Below, piece after piece: positions 36,693-47,198 of a stretch of DNA of 64,000 nucleotides; position 1 is the first letter of the stretch; every line of letters starts with the position of its first letter. Position numbers and translations under genes: made by a program. Source of the stretch: Deinococcus rubellus (GTDB lineage Bacteria > Deinococcota > Deinococci > Deinococcales > Deinococcaceae); contig NZ_CP104213.1 in the NCBI RefSeq assembly GCF_025244745.1, positions 2,010,001 to 2,074,000 on the forward strand, written 5' to 3'. The notes below the pieces were generated by a model. It had not been told where the DNA came from. It was given only the letters and a program-made list of their open reading frames with translations, and did not search any database.

Positions 36693-37952
36693 TTAGTTGC
36701 CTCCGTTCATGGCCGTGCTGGCCGAGGTGGTCGCGTTCACGCTGGACGGGGTCGGACTCTGGGCGGCGGGAACGGGCGCGCCGGGCACCAGCGCCGCGAT
36801 CTTGGTCCAGTAGTTGCCTTCAGCCGGGAGCTGCAGGGTCTTGAGGTAAGCTTCCAGGTCCGTCAGGTCCTGATCGGTGAGGGTCGGGTAGTTGGGCGTG
36901 GAGCCGTCGTAGTGCGGCATGAGGCTGCCGGGCTTGATGCTACTCGACGCCTTGATCCACTGGTGCAGGTGGGTGTCCACGTCCGCGCCTTCCCACGCGC
37001 CCGCGCCCAGCGTGCGCCGGGAGCCGAAGAAGCTCAGGTCGGGGCCAGCCTGCCCAGCGGCGGCGGTGCCCTGGATGCGGTGGCAGGCGGCGCACGCACC
37101 CGAGCCGCCCTTGCCCTGCATGAAGATGGCGTAGCCCGCTGCCGCCGGGGTGCCTGCCGCCGCTGCCGGAGCCTTGTAGGCCTGGGCCGCGCTGGCGAAT
37201 TGATCGTAGTCGGCCTTCGGCAGCGCGATCACCTTAAAGCGCATGTTGGCGTGTGACGCGCCGCACAGCAGCGTGCAGTTGCCCTGATACACGCCTGCCT
37301 TGTCGGTGTCAATCTGCCAGGTCTTCTTGACGCCGGGAATGGCGTCGCGCTGGCCGCCGAGGTTGGGTGCCCAGAAACCGTGGATGACGTCTCTGGCAGT
37401 AGCGGTCATGGCGATCTTGGTCTGGGTCGGCACGATGATCTCGTTACCGTTGGTGACCAGTCCGTTGCCCGCCGCCGGGTTGACCTTGAGGTTGGGATAT
37501 TCGAAATTCCAGTAGAACTGAGCGGCCACCGCATTGACCGGGTATGCGCCTGCCGGGGTGGGGTTGAGCCGCGCCATCGCCCGCACCGTCAGCAGCGCCA
37601 GGAAAATGACGATCACCACGGGCACCGCCACCAGCGTCACTTCCAGGCGGTTGTTGCCGTGAAACTGGGCCGGGGCGGCGTCGTTCTTATCCTCGCGGAA
37701 TTTCTGGACGGTGTAGAACAGCGCCGCCGACACACCGATGAAGATGATGACTGCGAAGGCCAGTGCCCAGAACACCAGAACGTTCATCTCCCGGTTGTAG
37801 CCGGACGACGTATCGAGAATGGACACCGTCTGGTTGACCTGCTGGGCCAGCGACGAGCTGCCCAGCACCAGACTGGTCAGGGCCAGCAGCGCGGCGAGAC
37901 TCAATGCGCGGCGGCGCGGCGGCGCGGGGAGACCGGGTAGCATATTCAACAT
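36693..37952 (-). CDS. ctaC: Cytochrome c oxidase subunit II with fused cytochrome c domain (caa3 type)
   Basis: 419 residues. A signal-like N-terminus ([20 protein letters not shown]) is followed by two membrane helices, then the CuA domain with [12 protein letters not shown] (Cys-x3-Cys-x3-His-x2-Met) and then a heme c domain, CAACHRIQG with an axial Met later (SLMPHYDGS). This is the caa3 arrangement, receiving electrons from cytochrome c. AGGAG sits 5 nt before a TTG at 37949; ATGs at 37952 and 37943 are close, so the exact start is uncertain by three codons. A long frame upstream to 38279 is not similar. Confidence 0.93.
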   Translation of the reverse strand: MLNMLPGLPAPPRRRALSLAALLALTSLVLGSSSLAQQVNQTVSILDTSSGYNREMNVLVFWALAFAVIIFIGVSAALFYTVQKFREDKNDAAPAQFHGNNRLEVTLVAVPVVIVIFLALLTVRAMARLNPTPAGAYPVNAVAAQFYWNFEYPNLKVNPAAGNGLVTNGNEIIVPTQTKIAMTATARDVIHGFWAPNLGGQRDAIPGVKKTWQIDTDKAGVYQGNCTLLCGASHANMRFKVIALPKADYDQFASAAQAYKAPAAAAGTPAAAGYAIFMQGKGGSGACAACHRIQGTAAAGQAGPDLSFFGSRRTLGAGAWEGADVDTHLHQWIKASSSIKPGSLMPHYDGSTPNYPTLTDQDLTDLEAYLKTLQLPAEGNYWTKIAALVPGAPVPAAQSPTPSSVNATTSASTAMNGGN

Positions 37953-38089
37953 CACTCCTTTCATCTTGGTGCAGTGTAAAGCAGCGCGGGTGGGTCGGGA
38001 AGGGCCGAGCGCCGGAGGTGGCCGCGTCCCTGACGGCCTGGGTGGCCCGGTTGGAGCGTTCACGCCCAGCATAAAGCCTTCTTCAGCCT

Positions 38090-38997
<908 letters not shown>

Positions 38998-39001
<4 letters not shown>

Positions 39002-39996
39002 GCGGCCACCGCCCTGGGCGCGGGCTGCGGCCTGGGCCGGGCCACCAGCGCGGAGTAAATCAGCATTACCGTCACAAGCCACATGATGCACGCAAACAGC
39101 AGATGAATGATCTGCATCCAGCCGGGAGCCTTGAGTGCCACGTTCATCACCCCGATCAGAATCTGCGCACCGATGACGCTGTAGAGGGCGTAACTCCAGC
39201 GACGGGTAAGCAAACCGGGCCGTTCGCGCAGCACCCGTGCAGCGAACCAGACGAGGTAGGCGCAGACGATCAGGGCCAGCGCCGGGTGAATGACCCGCAG
39301 ATTCTCGATGATGGACGCGGTGGCCCCAAAATCGCGCTTGACGGTATCGAGCGGGGTGCCGGGAGCCGGAACGAACAGCTTGTCGCCCAGCGCCGTGACC
39401 GCGCCCGCCATGCCGAGCAGCAGCATCAGCACGGCGGCCAGCGGACTGCCCCAGCCCAGCCAGCCCTGGGCACGCAAAGTAAAGCGCGGTGCGCCGCCCG
39501 CCCACAGCGCGGTGAGCAGCAGCGCGCCCAGCAGCGCGAAGGTGTTGGCCAGGTGCAGGCCCTGCACAAAGCCGCGCGCCGGGTCGGTGCTGTTGGCAGT
39601 CAGGCCCAGCAGCACCTGCACGCCGCCGATGACGCCCTCGAACAGAATCAGGCCCAGCGACCAGGTCGCACCAAGCCGGGCCGGGTGGCCCCGCTTGGTG
39701 ACCACGAAGGCCAGCACCACCACCGCGATGGCCAGCAAGCCGCTGAGGCTGCTGCTGCCCCGGTGACTGAATTCCACGATCCGCTCCAGGGTAAACGAGC
39801 GTGGAATGACCTGACCGTCACACAGTGGCCAGTGGTCGCCGCACCCGGCCCCGGAGCCGCTGATCCGCACATACGCGCCCCACAAGATCACCAGAATGTT
39901 GTAAGCCAGCGCGGTCCAGCTCAGGCCGGTCAGTACCCGCACCGCCCTCACGCTGGGTTCAGCCCCCCGTTCCAGAACCTTTCTCAAACCCCTCAC
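38998..39996 (-). CDS. ctaA: Heme A synthase (CtaA/Cox15 family)
   Basis: 332 residues with about eight hydrophobic helices, conserved His residues within helices ([40 protein letters not shown]) that ligate heme, and the Cys pair CGDHWPLC near residue 52 in an external loop. It oxidises heme O to heme A. It is followed by ctaB with a 4-nt overlap, and together they supply the neighbouring oxidase. Confidence 0.92.
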
Positions 39997-40243
39997 CCCT
40001 TCCTTGACTGCCCGGTTCCCGCGCCACTGTACCCATTCAGGGTACGCGCAGGGTTGAATGCTTCATCACCCGTTCACCACAGTTTAAGAGAAGGAGCAGG
40101 CCCAGGGTGGGTACAATTGTCCTCGGCCCAGGTTCAAAAAAGCTGCGCTGGGACGTTGAATTTAGCATCACAGCAGGTCATTTCTGCAAGGCTATCCGGC
40201 GGCAGTCCAGCAAATGACCCTGGGCGGCCCGGCCCCGCGTCCT

Positions 40244-40249
40244 TAGAAT
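40244..40249 (+). promoter_or_regulatory. -10 element for the CtaM-like gene
   Basis: TAGAAT lies 6 nt before the ATG at 40256; no SD is visible, so a leaderless mRNA is likely. Confidence 0.45.
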
Positions 40250-40255
40250 GCCCAA

Positions 40256-40738
40256 ATGGCTTCAATCATCAACCAGTGGGCCGTCATCTGCATCGTCCTC
40301 AGCGGCGTCGCGCTGATTATCGGGGTGACGTTTATTCGCCGGGGCAACCGCGCCATGCACATGCGCTTCATGCTGCTGGCCAGCGCCCTGGCGACTTTGT
40401 TTCTGATCCTTTACCTGACCCGGCTGGGCCTCGGCTACGAAAAGAAATACGTCGGCCCGGAGCAGTGGCGCTCGGCCTACTACACCCTGCTGATCACCCA
40501 CATCTTCATGGCCGCACTGAATGTGCCGCTGGCGCTGGGCGCACTCTACTGGGCCTACCGGGGCATCCAGGCGGCAGGCAGTCTCAGCCGCGTGGACGAG
40601 GTGCCCGTCGCCCGCGCAGCCTTCGACACCCACCGGAAATGGACCCGCTGGACGGTGCCGGTGTGGCTGTACGTGGCCGTCACCGGCTGGATCATCTACC
40701 TGGTGCTCGACCGCTTCGGGCAGCTCAGCTTGCGCTGA
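40256..40738 (+). CDS. CtaM-like (DUF420) membrane protein, cytochrome oxidase assembly
   Basis: 160 residues with four hydrophobic helices. The pattern [18 protein letters not shown] and [17 protein letters not shown], then [20 protein letters not shown] and the C-terminal [20 protein letters not shown], is the DUF420 family; CtaM in Firmicutes is needed for caa3/aa3 oxidase maturation. Position next to ctaA and the oxidase supports that role here, but the evidence is contextual. It is transcribed on the opposite strand from ctaA. Confidence 0.84.
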   Translation: MASIINQWAVICIVLSGVALIIGVTFIRRGNRAMHMRFMLLASALATLFLILYLTRLGLGYEKKYVGPEQWRSAYYTLLITHIFMAALNVPLALGALYWAYRGIQAAGSLSRVDEVPVARAAFDTHRKWTRWTVPVWLYVAVTGWIIYLVLDRFGQLSLR

Positions 40739-40769
40739 GACGCGGTGGGCCTTTTTAGCGCCGCTCTGT

Positions 40770-40775
40770 TAGCCT
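40770..40775 (+). promoter_or_regulatory. -10 element for panB
   Basis: TAGCCT lies 7 nt before the ATG at 40783, with no SD between them. Confidence 0.38.
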
Positions 40776-40782
40776 ACCTGAC

Positions 40783-41598
40783 ATGAAACTCACCCTCCCC
40801 GAACTGCGCCGCGAGACCCCGCTGGTGATGGTCACGGCCTACGATTACCCCGGCGCGCAGCAGGCCGAACGGGCCGGAATGGACCTGATTCTGGTCGGTG
40901 ACAGCCTCGGCAACGTCGTGCTGGGTTACGACAGCACCGCACCGGTCACGCTCGGCGACATCATCCACCACGCCCGCGCCGTGCGCCGGGGCGCGCCAGA
41001 CACCTTTCTGGTGGCCGACCTGCCGTTCGGCACCTACCACACCGGCCTGCAAGACGCCATGCGTGCCGCCGTCAAGATCATTCAGGATACCGGGGCCGAC
41101 GCCGTGAAGCTTGAGGGCGCGTCACCGGAAGTGCTGGAGGCCATCAAGGTGCTGAGCCGCAACGGCATCCCGGTGATGGCCCACCTCGGCCTGACCCCCC
41201 AGACCGAGGTGTCGCTGGGCGGGCGCAAGGTGCAGGGCCGCGACGAGGCAGGCGCGCAGAAGATTCTGGAAGCGGCGCGGGCGGTGGAGGACGCCGGGGC
41301 CTTCGCAGTGGTGCTGGAAGTCATCCCGGCGCGGCTGGCCCGGCTGATCACCGAGCGGGCTGGGATTCCCACCATCGGCATCGGCGCGGGGCCGCACTGC
41401 GACGGTCAGGTGCTGGTCTACCACGACGTGCTGGGCGTCTCCGATCAGGACAAGAAGATCGCCAAGCGCTACGCCGAACTCGGACAGCTTGCCACCGAGG
41501 CGCTCAGAACCTACGCCGACGACGTGCGGAGCAAGGTATTTCCGGCGAAAGAAAACAGCTTCATCATCAAGGATGAGGTGCTGGACAAACTGTACTGA
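40783..41598 (+). CDS. panB: 3-methyl-2-oxobutanoate hydroxymethyltransferase (pantothenate synthesis)
   Basis: 271 residues. [20 protein letters not shown] leads to [58 protein letters not shown] and [20 protein letters not shown]. All Mg/substrate-binding blocks are present. It makes ketopantoate from alpha-ketoisovalerate and methylene-tetrahydrofolate, en route to coenzyme A. No panC/panD is adjacent. It ends in a terminator. Confidence 0.96.
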   Translation: MKLTLPELRRETPLVMVTAYDYPGAQQAERAGMDLILVGDSLGNVVLGYDSTAPVTLGDIIHHARAVRRGAPDTFLVADLPFGTYHTGLQDAMRAAVKIIQDTGADAVKLEGASPEVLEAIKVLSRNGIPVMAHLGLTPQTEVSLGGRKVQGRDEAGAQKILEAARAVEDAGAFAVVLEVIPARLARLITERAGIPTIGIGAGPHCDGQVLVYHDVLGVSDQDKKIAKRYAELGQLATEALRTYADDVRSKVFPAKENSFIIKDEVLDKLY

Positions 41599-41611
41599 CG
41601 CCACGTCCGGA

Positions 41612-41652
41612 CGAAAGTGCCTGCCCGGAAACAAGACAGGTGCTTTCGTTTG
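41612..41652 (+). terminator. Terminator of panB
   Basis: 12-bp stem CGAAAGTGCCTG / CAGGTGCTTTCG (two G-T pairs) with a 13-nt loop, followed by TTT. Confidence 0.75.
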
Positions 41653-41665
41653 AGCGCTGAGCAGG

Positions 41666-42059
41666 TCAGTCGATGGTGGCACGGAAGCGGACGCCGAAGC
41701 TCTGCTGGAAAGCCACAACCCGCACTGGGCCGCTGATGATCAAACAGGGGGTGACGCCGTTGGTGACCTTGCGGAGCAATATCACGGCGGCGGCGAAGGC
41801 CGGGTACTGGACCCATGCCACTTGGGAGAGTGTACCTAATGTCCTCGCCAGCGTAGGCATTCAGGTCTGACCAGGAAGAAACTGGGCCGCTGAGACCCCC
41901 TTTCTCTCCCCAATGCTTCCACTGAGCGTCGTCAGTCGAGCGGCGGGTGAGGGCGACAGCGCCGTCAGAAATCCGGACCTTGGCCAAAAAGAGCGGCGAG
42001 CGGCTAAAAAATGCCACCCGCCCTCGCTCGTTTCTGGACCTACCTGACTTGACGGCCAT
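41666..42059 (-). pseudogene. Unrecognised gene, apparently frameshifted
   Basis: Minus-strand frame one begins MAVKSGRSRNERGRVAFFSR and reads VALTRRSTDDAQWKHWGEKG and SDLNAYAGEDIRYTLP; frame two then continues QVAWVQYPAFAAAVILLRKV, NGVTPCLIISGPVRVVAFQQ and SFGVRFRATID to a stop at 41666. Codon use changes from one frame to the other near 41835, as expected for a single frameshift in a roughly 130-residue protein. No family recognised. It could also be a short intact ORF (64 residues from 41860) with an unrelated upstream piece. This fills most of the otherwise empty 41653-42149 stretch. Confidence 0.34.
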
Positions 42060-42149
42060 GCAGGGGCCGTTGGGTCTTTACCAGTTATACATTGAGTGCC
42101 TTGAAGCAGGAAGTGAGTGCTCTCCGGACCCAGCAGCCTCACCGCTTCC

Positions 42150-43334
42150 CTAGACGCCGTACCGCCCCGCTGACACCTTCTCGACGGGCGTGCCGGTGGC
42201 TCCATCGAACAGGTTGATCTCCTCAATGAAGCGCTCGAACAGGTAGCGGCTGTCGTGCGGGCCGGGCGAGGCTTCAGGGTGGTACTGCACACTGAACACC
42301 GGGTAACGGCTGTGGGCCATGCCTTCCAGCGTCTGATCGTTGAGGTTGAGGTGGGTGGCGACGAACTCGCCGTTGGGAATGCTCTCCAGGTCCACCGCGT
42401 AGCCGTGATTCTGGGCCGTGATCTCGACATTGCCGGTCAGCAGGTTCTTGACCGGCTGGTTGCCGCCCCGGTGGCCGAACTTCATCTTGAAGGTCTGTCC
42501 GCCCGCCGCCAGGCCAAGAATCTGGTGGCCCAGGCAGATGCCGAAGGTGGGAAGTAAGCCCATCAGCTCCCAGGCGGTGCGGTGGGCATAGGTGGGAGCC
42601 GCCGGGTCGCCAGGACCGTTGGAGAGAAACAGGCCGTGCGGCTGGAGGGCCATCACTTGTGCGGCGGTGGTCTGGGCCGGAACCACGATCGGTTCGATCC
42701 CGACTTCCGCCAGGCGCTCGACGATGGTGTGCTTGATGCCGAAGTCCATCAGGACCACCCGTTTGCCGTGCCGCAGCGTGGGAAAGGCGTAGGGCAGGGA
42801 GGTGGTGACCTCCTGGGTCATGTCGCGCCCATCGATGTCCTCGTGGGCACGGGCACGGGCCACCAGCACCTGTTCCTCCTCCACACTGAATTCGCCGTAG
42901 GCGTCCTCGGGGTGGGTGTGGCTGCGGTGGGCCACCACACCCTTGACCACGCCGCCCTCGCGCAGCCGCCGCACCAAGGCGCGGGTGTCGATGCCCTGGA
43001 TGCTGACCACGCCGTGCCCTTTCATGAACGATTCCAGCGATTCCTGGGCGCGGTAGTTGGAAAAGCCGTCACTGAATTCGCGCCCGATGAAGCCGCGCAC
43101 GAACGGCTTGTTGCTCTCCATATCGTAGATGGCGACACCGTAGTTGCCGATGTGCGGGTAGGTCATGGTAACGATCTGGCCGTTGTAGCTCGGATCGGTC
43201 ATGATCTCCTGATAGCCGGTCATGGAAGTGTTGAAGACCACTTCACCGACTGTCTCGCCCCGGTGCCCGAAGGCGTAGCCCCGGTAGACCGTTCCGTCTT
43301 CCAGCGCCAGCACGGCGCGTTCCTTGCGAATCAT
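42150..43334 (-). CDS. carA: Carbamoyl-phosphate synthase small subunit
   Basis: 394 residues. The N-terminal CPSase domain reads [40 protein letters not shown]; the C-terminal class I glutamine amidotransferase has [17 protein letters not shown], the nucleophile Cys in [14 protein letters not shown] and the His/Glu of [18 protein letters not shown]. It frees ammonia from glutamine for CarB, feeding both arginine and pyrimidines. The large subunit is not in this window. A possible -10 TATACT lies about 130 nt upstream. Confidence 0.96.
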   Translation of the reverse strand: MIRKERAVLALEDGTVYRGYAFGHRGETVGEVVFNTSMTGYQEIMTDPSYNGQIVTMTYPHIGNYGVAIYDMESNKPFVRGFIGREFSDGFSNYRAQESLESFMKGHGVVSIQGIDTRALVRRLREGGVVKGVVAHRSHTHPEDAYGEFSVEEEQVLVARARAHEDIDGRDMTQEVTTSLPYAFPTLRHGKRVVLMDFGIKHTIVERLAEVGIEPIVVPAQTTAAQVMALQPHGLFLSNGPGDPAAPTYAHRTAWELMGLLPTFGICLGHQILGLAAGGQTFKMKFGHRGGNQPVKNLLTGNVEITAQNHGYAVDLESIPNGEFVATHLNLNDQTLEGMAHSRYPVFSVQYHPEASPGPHDSRYLFERFIEEINLFDGATGTPVEKVSAGRYGV

Positions 43335-43461
43335 GCTGCTGCTCCCATACTTTCTCCTCCATATGCGCCTCGCAGGACGCCTTTGATGGTGCAGCGGCCA
43401 TGATAGCGGGCTGCGCTCCGCCCAACCGTGTTCTGTGCGAGGCGACCCGCTTGCTGCTGGA

Positions 43462-43467
43462 AGTATA
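43462..43467 (-). promoter_or_regulatory. Possible -10 element for carA
   Basis: TATACT on the minus strand, about 130 nt upstream of the start codon. No good -35 hexamer at 16-18 bp, so the assignment is weak. The rest of 43335-43622 holds only this and the terminator. Confidence 0.33.
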
Positions 43468-43504
43468 CACGAGCTGACTTCTTATGCACCAATCCAAGCA
43501 TCAC

Positions 43505-43539
43505 AAAAAACCGGCCCAGCCGCTTTCAGCATGCTGGGC
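43505..43539 (-). terminator. Terminator of the DUF3352 gene
   Basis: On the minus strand, GCCCAGC-N12-GCTGGGC is followed by CGG and six T residues, about 85-120 nt after the stop codon. Confidence 0.7.
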
Positions 43540-43622
43540 AGTCTTTCTTGAATTGCTGATCTATGCGCCACCCTCGATAAGTGCATGGAGTTGCACACTT
43601 ATTGAATAAAGTGGTCCCGGCC

Positions 43623-45320
43623 TTACTTGCCCCAGCGGTACACCACGCTGGACTGACTGGTGACCAGATTGTTCATGACGCTGCTCTGGGAGGACATGCC
43701 GCCGTAGCGGTTGATCAGGTCGCTCGCCGCGCTGGCGACGGGCTTGAACACGCTGTTCATCTCCTGCTGGTCGCGGCTGCTCGAATTGGCAGGCAGGTTT
43801 CTGGTGAAGAGCTTCATCAGTTGAGCGCTGGTAACTTTCTGGGGAGCGCGGGCGTACTGCCAGCCTGCCGAGGCACCCAGGTTGAGGTTGGCCGCCTGAA
43901 AGTCGGCAGCATCGGCCAGCCGGGCCACGTTGTCCGCCAGAGCCGCTGCCAGCGCTGCGGGGCTGTAAGCGGTGATCAGGTAACCGTCCTTGAAGGCGTA
44001 GACCAGCTTCAGGCGGCCCAGCAGCGCGTCAATCTGCTGCATACTCTGGGCCAGGCCCGAGGTGGCCGCGCCGAAGGTCAGGGCCGACATTCCGCCTTCC
44101 TCAGCCAGCCCCTGCAAGCTGGCCGCGTTGGCGCTCTTCATCAAAGCGCCCAGCGACTTGGGCAGGGCCGCGATGGCCTGGTTGAGCGAGGCGGCGTATT
44201 CGGGCATGGCTGCCCGGGCCGCCTGCATGTCGCTGACTTTCTGGTATGTCACGCTGTAATCGAACGACTTGAGCGGGTCGCTGCCGTCAATGGCCGCTGC
44301 CATACCCCCCGCCAGCGACACCTGGGCGCACTCGTCACCGAGGTAGCGCGAGGACTGCTCCAGATGGCTGGCGAGCTGGCTGTCGGTCAGGAAGCCGAAG
44401 GGGTCGAACAGATCGATGCGGGTCAGCCAGCGGGCGGTGTAGGCATTCTGCTCCGGCGCGCAGGCGCGGGCCACCACGCTCTCGGCGCTGGCCGGAATCA
44501 GCGCCTGCACGCCGAAGTCGCTGCGGTGGGTGAGGATACGGTAGAGCGGCGTGTCTTTACCGTAGGGATTGGCAGCATGGGCCGACTGGGCCGTAAGGCC
44601 GCCAGGCGTGGTCGAGAAGCCCGCCGCGTACTGCCCCAGCGTGTCGAGGGCGTCCACCACCGGCGAGAGCAGGCGCGGCAGCAGAACACGCGCGAGCTGC
44701 GTGCGGGCCAGCTTGGCCATCCCTGAAAAGTTGAAAAAGAGCGAGAGTTCCTGCGGGCCAGTGGCCTGCATCGGCACCGAGTAGGTCGCCGAGCGGTTCA
44801 GGCGCGGAGCCACCTTGCCGCTGAGCCGCGCCAGGTAGTTCATCAGCAGGGTCTTGTCGCTCGACAGGTAGACCAGCTCCCGCGCCTGCCCCACGAACAG
44901 CCCGTCCTGGCGCACGAAGGGATAAAGGCCCACTTTGGCTCCCGGCTTCTTGGTGATCATGGAGCGGAAGAATTCACTGGAGAACTCATCAACCCGCGTG
45001 ACGGCCAGCAATTGCGGCTCGAACGTCTGCTGGGCCGCGCCCACGCTGAACACGCCCAGCACCGCTTCCTTGCCAATCGAGCTTTTGAGGATCTGCTGCA
45101 TACCGCCCAGATCGGTCAACATGCCCTGGCTCTCCTGCGGGCTGCCGACATTCTTCATCACGCTGGTGAGCAGTCCGGCGAAGCGGTCAAGCGCCCCGCC
45201 CGCGTCGTGCGTTTCCAGAGTCAGCAGTGCTCCAGCGGGCAGTTGGTCGGCCAGTCGGGCCGATTGGGCACCAGCATTCACGGAGGTCAGCAGAAGTGTG
45301 AGGGTCAGCAGTTTCTTCAT
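43623..45320 (-). CDS. Secreted DUF3352-family protein
   Basis: 565 residues. Signal peptide MKKLLTLTLLLTSVNAGAQS with probable cleavage after AGA. The mature protein alternates beta-prone and helical stretches; LADQLPAGALLTLETHDAGG, VLGVFSVGAAQQTFEPQLLA and VYAFKDGYLITAYSPAALA match the general look of DUF3352 (helix-rich secreted proteins of unknown function in Cyanobacteria and Deinococcus). The assignment to the family is from overall pattern. No SD or motif suggests catalysis; it probably acts in the periplasm or envelope. Confidence 0.72.
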   Translation of the reverse strand: MKKLLTLTLLLTSVNAGAQSARLADQLPAGALLTLETHDAGGALDRFAGLLTSVMKNVGSPQESQGMLTDLGGMQQILKSSIGKEAVLGVFSVGAAQQTFEPQLLAVTRVDEFSSEFFRSMITKKPGAKVGLYPFVRQDGLFVGQARELVYLSSDKTLLMNYLARLSGKVAPRLNRSATYSVPMQATGPQELSLFFNFSGMAKLARTQLARVLLPRLLSPVVDALDTLGQYAAGFSTTPGGLTAQSAHAANPYGKDTPLYRILTHRSDFGVQALIPASAESVVARACAPEQNAYTARWLTRIDLFDPFGFLTDSQLASHLEQSSRYLGDECAQVSLAGGMAAAIDGSDPLKSFDYSVTYQKVSDMQAARAAMPEYAASLNQAIAALPKSLGALMKSANAASLQGLAEEGGMSALTFGAATSGLAQSMQQIDALLGRLKLVYAFKDGYLITAYSPAALAAALADNVARLADAADFQAANLNLGASAGWQYARAPQKVTSAQLMKLFTRNLPANSSSRDQQEMNSVFKPVASAASDLINRYGGMSSQSSVMNNLVTSQSSVVYRWGK

Positions 45321-45386
45321 AAGAAGATTCTAAGACAAGTGAGCCGCACCGACCGCAGATTTTTGGCTTCGATCCTGTGCCTGTGC

Positions 45387-45914
45387 TCAGTCCAACGTTC
45401 GGTACATGGCGATCTCGTTACAGTTCTCGAAGAAGGCGCAGCGCTGGCACTCGCTCCAGACTTTGGGGTGCAGGTTGGTCTTCTCGATGCGCGTAAAACC
45501 GCATTTCTCGAAAAAGCCCTGCTGGTAGGTCCAGGCAAATAAAGCTGGCAGATCAATCTCGCGGGCCTCACGCTCGCAGGCTTCGACCAGGGTTTTGCCC
45601 AGGCCGCGTCCCTGCATGGCCGGGTGGATGGCCAGCCCGCGCACCTCGGCCAGATCGGGAGCCAGCATGTGCAGGCCGCAGACGCCAGCCAGTCCGCCGG
45701 GCATCTCTTCTAGCGGCCCGGCCAGCGCCAGCTGAAAGTCGCGGATGTTCTCTGAGAGCAGGGTGCGCGACCTCACCAACATCTGACCGCGCGCCGCCCA
45801 GTAGCCGATCAGGGCGTGAATGGCGTCGATGTCCGAGAGTTTGGCCTTACGAACCGTGATGGGCGCGTCCGGGTGAATGTCCGGCAGTATGATGGAATCG
45901 AGGGCCAGGGTCAT
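45387..45914 (-). CDS. argA: Short ArgA-like GNAT (probable N-acetylglutamate synthase)
   Basis: 175 residues. It begins ITVRKAKLSDIDAIHALIGY and shows GNAT motif A as AIHPAMQGRGLGKTLV. The C-terminal block FFEKCGFTRIEK followed by WSECQRCAFFENCNEIAMYR, a Cys-rich ending, is typical of the short single-domain N-acetylglutamate synthases that stand in for the long ArgA. Acetylating glutamate begins arginine synthesis, and its position in a block with argH and argG supports this. The start is ATG 45914; the longer frame is not similar. Proof of substrate is lacking. Confidence 0.72.
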   Translation of the reverse strand: MTLALDSIILPDIHPDAPITVRKAKLSDIDAIHALIGYWAARGQMLVRSRTLLSENIRDFQLALAGPLEEMPGGLAGVCGLHMLAPDLAEVRGLAIHPAMQGRGLGKTLVEACEREAREIDLPALFAWTYQQGFFEKCGFTRIEKTNLHPKVWSECQRCAFFENCNEIAMYRTLD

Positions 45915-45996
45915 GCCGGAACCTGGAAAGCCGTGTGCAGGGCATGGAGCCCAGTGAACGTCATTTCGGCGTAGCCTGCCCCACACCCTGCCAGCT

Positions 45997-46458
45997 TCAG
46001 TTCAGTTTCCGCATCCAGGTGGTGCCGCCGGGCCGGGTGCCCGCCGCGCGGTAGTGGGCCACCTGTGGGGCGTCGGGCAGGTCGCCCATCACGACGGCCA
46101 GCGGCACCTGCTGAAAGTCGAAGCTGGTCCAGTCGCCGCCGGTAGAAAACATGTACAGCACCGTGTCGCCGTGCTCGCGGGCATGCTCCACGGCACTCTG
46201 CACCAACTGACGGCCCAGCCCCTGCCCGCGCGCCGAGGGCACCACGGCGGCACCGCGCAGCAGTGAGGCTTTGTCGCCGTGTTCCAGGCCGATGGCTCCC
46301 ACCGGCTGACCGCCCTGCTCCAGCAGCCAGTAGGTCGTGCCGACCACCATCACGGCGTCGGGCGAGAGTCCCGCGTCCTGCATCACTTTGACGACGGCGG
46401 CGTAATCGTTGGGGGTGGCGAGCCGGAGCTGGCCTTGCAAGCTGGTGGACTGGGTCAT
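45997..46458 (-). CDS. GNAT family N-acetyltransferase in the arginine block
   Basis: 153 residues. Motif A is ARGQGLGRQLVQSAVEHARE; the acceptor region reads YWLLEQGGQPVGAIGLEHG. It is a close paralogue of the next GNAT upstream (matching YWIADLNGVPAGCIGLEHG and AARRQGLGRALALSAL). GGAGG lies 8 nt before the ATG at 46458, so the longer frame is not used. Substrate unknown; location suggests an acetyl-group step in arginine or related amino-acid metabolism. Confidence 0.85.
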   Translation of the reverse strand: MTQSTSLQGQLRLATPNDYAAVVKVMQDAGLSPDAVMVVGTTYWLLEQGGQPVGAIGLEHGDKASLLRGAAVVPSARGQGLGRQLVQSAVEHAREHGDTVLYMFSTGGDWTSFDFQQVPLAVVMGDLPDAPQVAHYRAAGTRPGGTTWMRKLN

Positions 46459-46593
46459 GTGGATTCCTCCTGAGAAAGAAGCGGTGAAGTGGATTGAAGG
46501 AGCAACAGCGCGGGGAATAAGCGTAGTCTGCACCCTTAGTCGCCCATTCGTCTAGCACTTGAAAATTTGACCGGAACATGCTCAAGCCGGGAT

Positions 46594-47088
46594 TCATGCG
46601 CCCACCGCCCGTTGCCAGGCCGACTCGCCGTGAATCCAGCCGCGACTCAGACCGCTGACAACCTGCGGAGCCTCAGGCAGCGCGGCGCAGACCTCGGTCA
46701 CATCCACCGGCACAAAGCCGAACGGCTGCCAGAACGGCCCGGCGTCGCTGGAAAACAGGTACAGCGCCCGGTCGCCGCGCAAGCTGGAATAGGTCAGGGC
46801 GCTCAGCGCCAGCGCCCGCCCCAGCCCCTGACGGCGCGCAGCGGGCAAAACGCTGGCCGATCTGAGCAGACTGACGCCCTCTCCGTGCTCCAGGCCGATG
46901 CAACCTGCCGGAACGCCGTTGAGATCGGCAATCCAGTAGGTGCAGCCCTCCAGCGTGGCGGTGATGGCGCTGCGCTCACTGCTGAGGCGCACTGTCAGAA
47001 TGAGGTCGCGGATGGTGTCCAGGTCTTTAGTTTCGGCCCGGCGAAGGTCAATGTGGAGGGAGCTGTAAGCGTCATGGGCAGCAGTCAT
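46594..47088 (-). CDS. GNAT family N-acetyltransferase, paralogue of its neighbour
   Basis: 164 residues. Motif A AARRQGLGRALALSALTY binds acetyl-CoA; TYWIADLNGVPAGCIGLEHG corresponds to the same block in the downstream GNAT, indicating tandem duplication. GAGG sits 9 nt before the ATG. A REP-like hairpin separates it from argH. No substrate is known. Confidence 0.84.
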   Translation of the reverse strand: MTAAHDAYSSLHIDLRRAETKDLDTIRDLILTVRLSSERSAITATLEGCTYWIADLNGVPAGCIGLEHGEGVSLLRSASVLPAARRQGLGRALALSALTYSSLRGDRALYLFSSDAGPFWQPFGFVPVDVTEVCAALPEAPQVVSGLSRGWIHGESAWQRAVGA

Positions 47089-47148
47089 AGGCAGGACCTC
47101 GGCGGGAAAGGCTTGATACAGGCAATCGCTTCACTCTTCCCCTCACCC

Positions 47149-47177
47149 CGGCCCTCTCCCGCAAGGCGCGAGGGAGC
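47149..47177. repeat. REP-like GC-rich palindrome between argH and the GNAT pair
   Basis: CCCTCTCCCGC-AAG-GCGCGAGGGAG resembles the common bacterial dispersed motif with CCTCTCCCGCAAG and a complementary arm. As seen here it forms a hairpin in the 110-bp gap. Intercistronic REPs often stabilise upstream message or terminate weakly. Only this one copy was seen. Confidence 0.38.
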
Positions 47178-47198
47178 AGCGGAGGTAGTGAGTGCCGG

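Noticed and set aside
43577..43602. Inverted repeat ATAAGTGCA / TGCACACTTAT beyond the DUF3352 gene
   Set aside because: Imperfect, not T-tailed, and close to a better terminator; may be chance.
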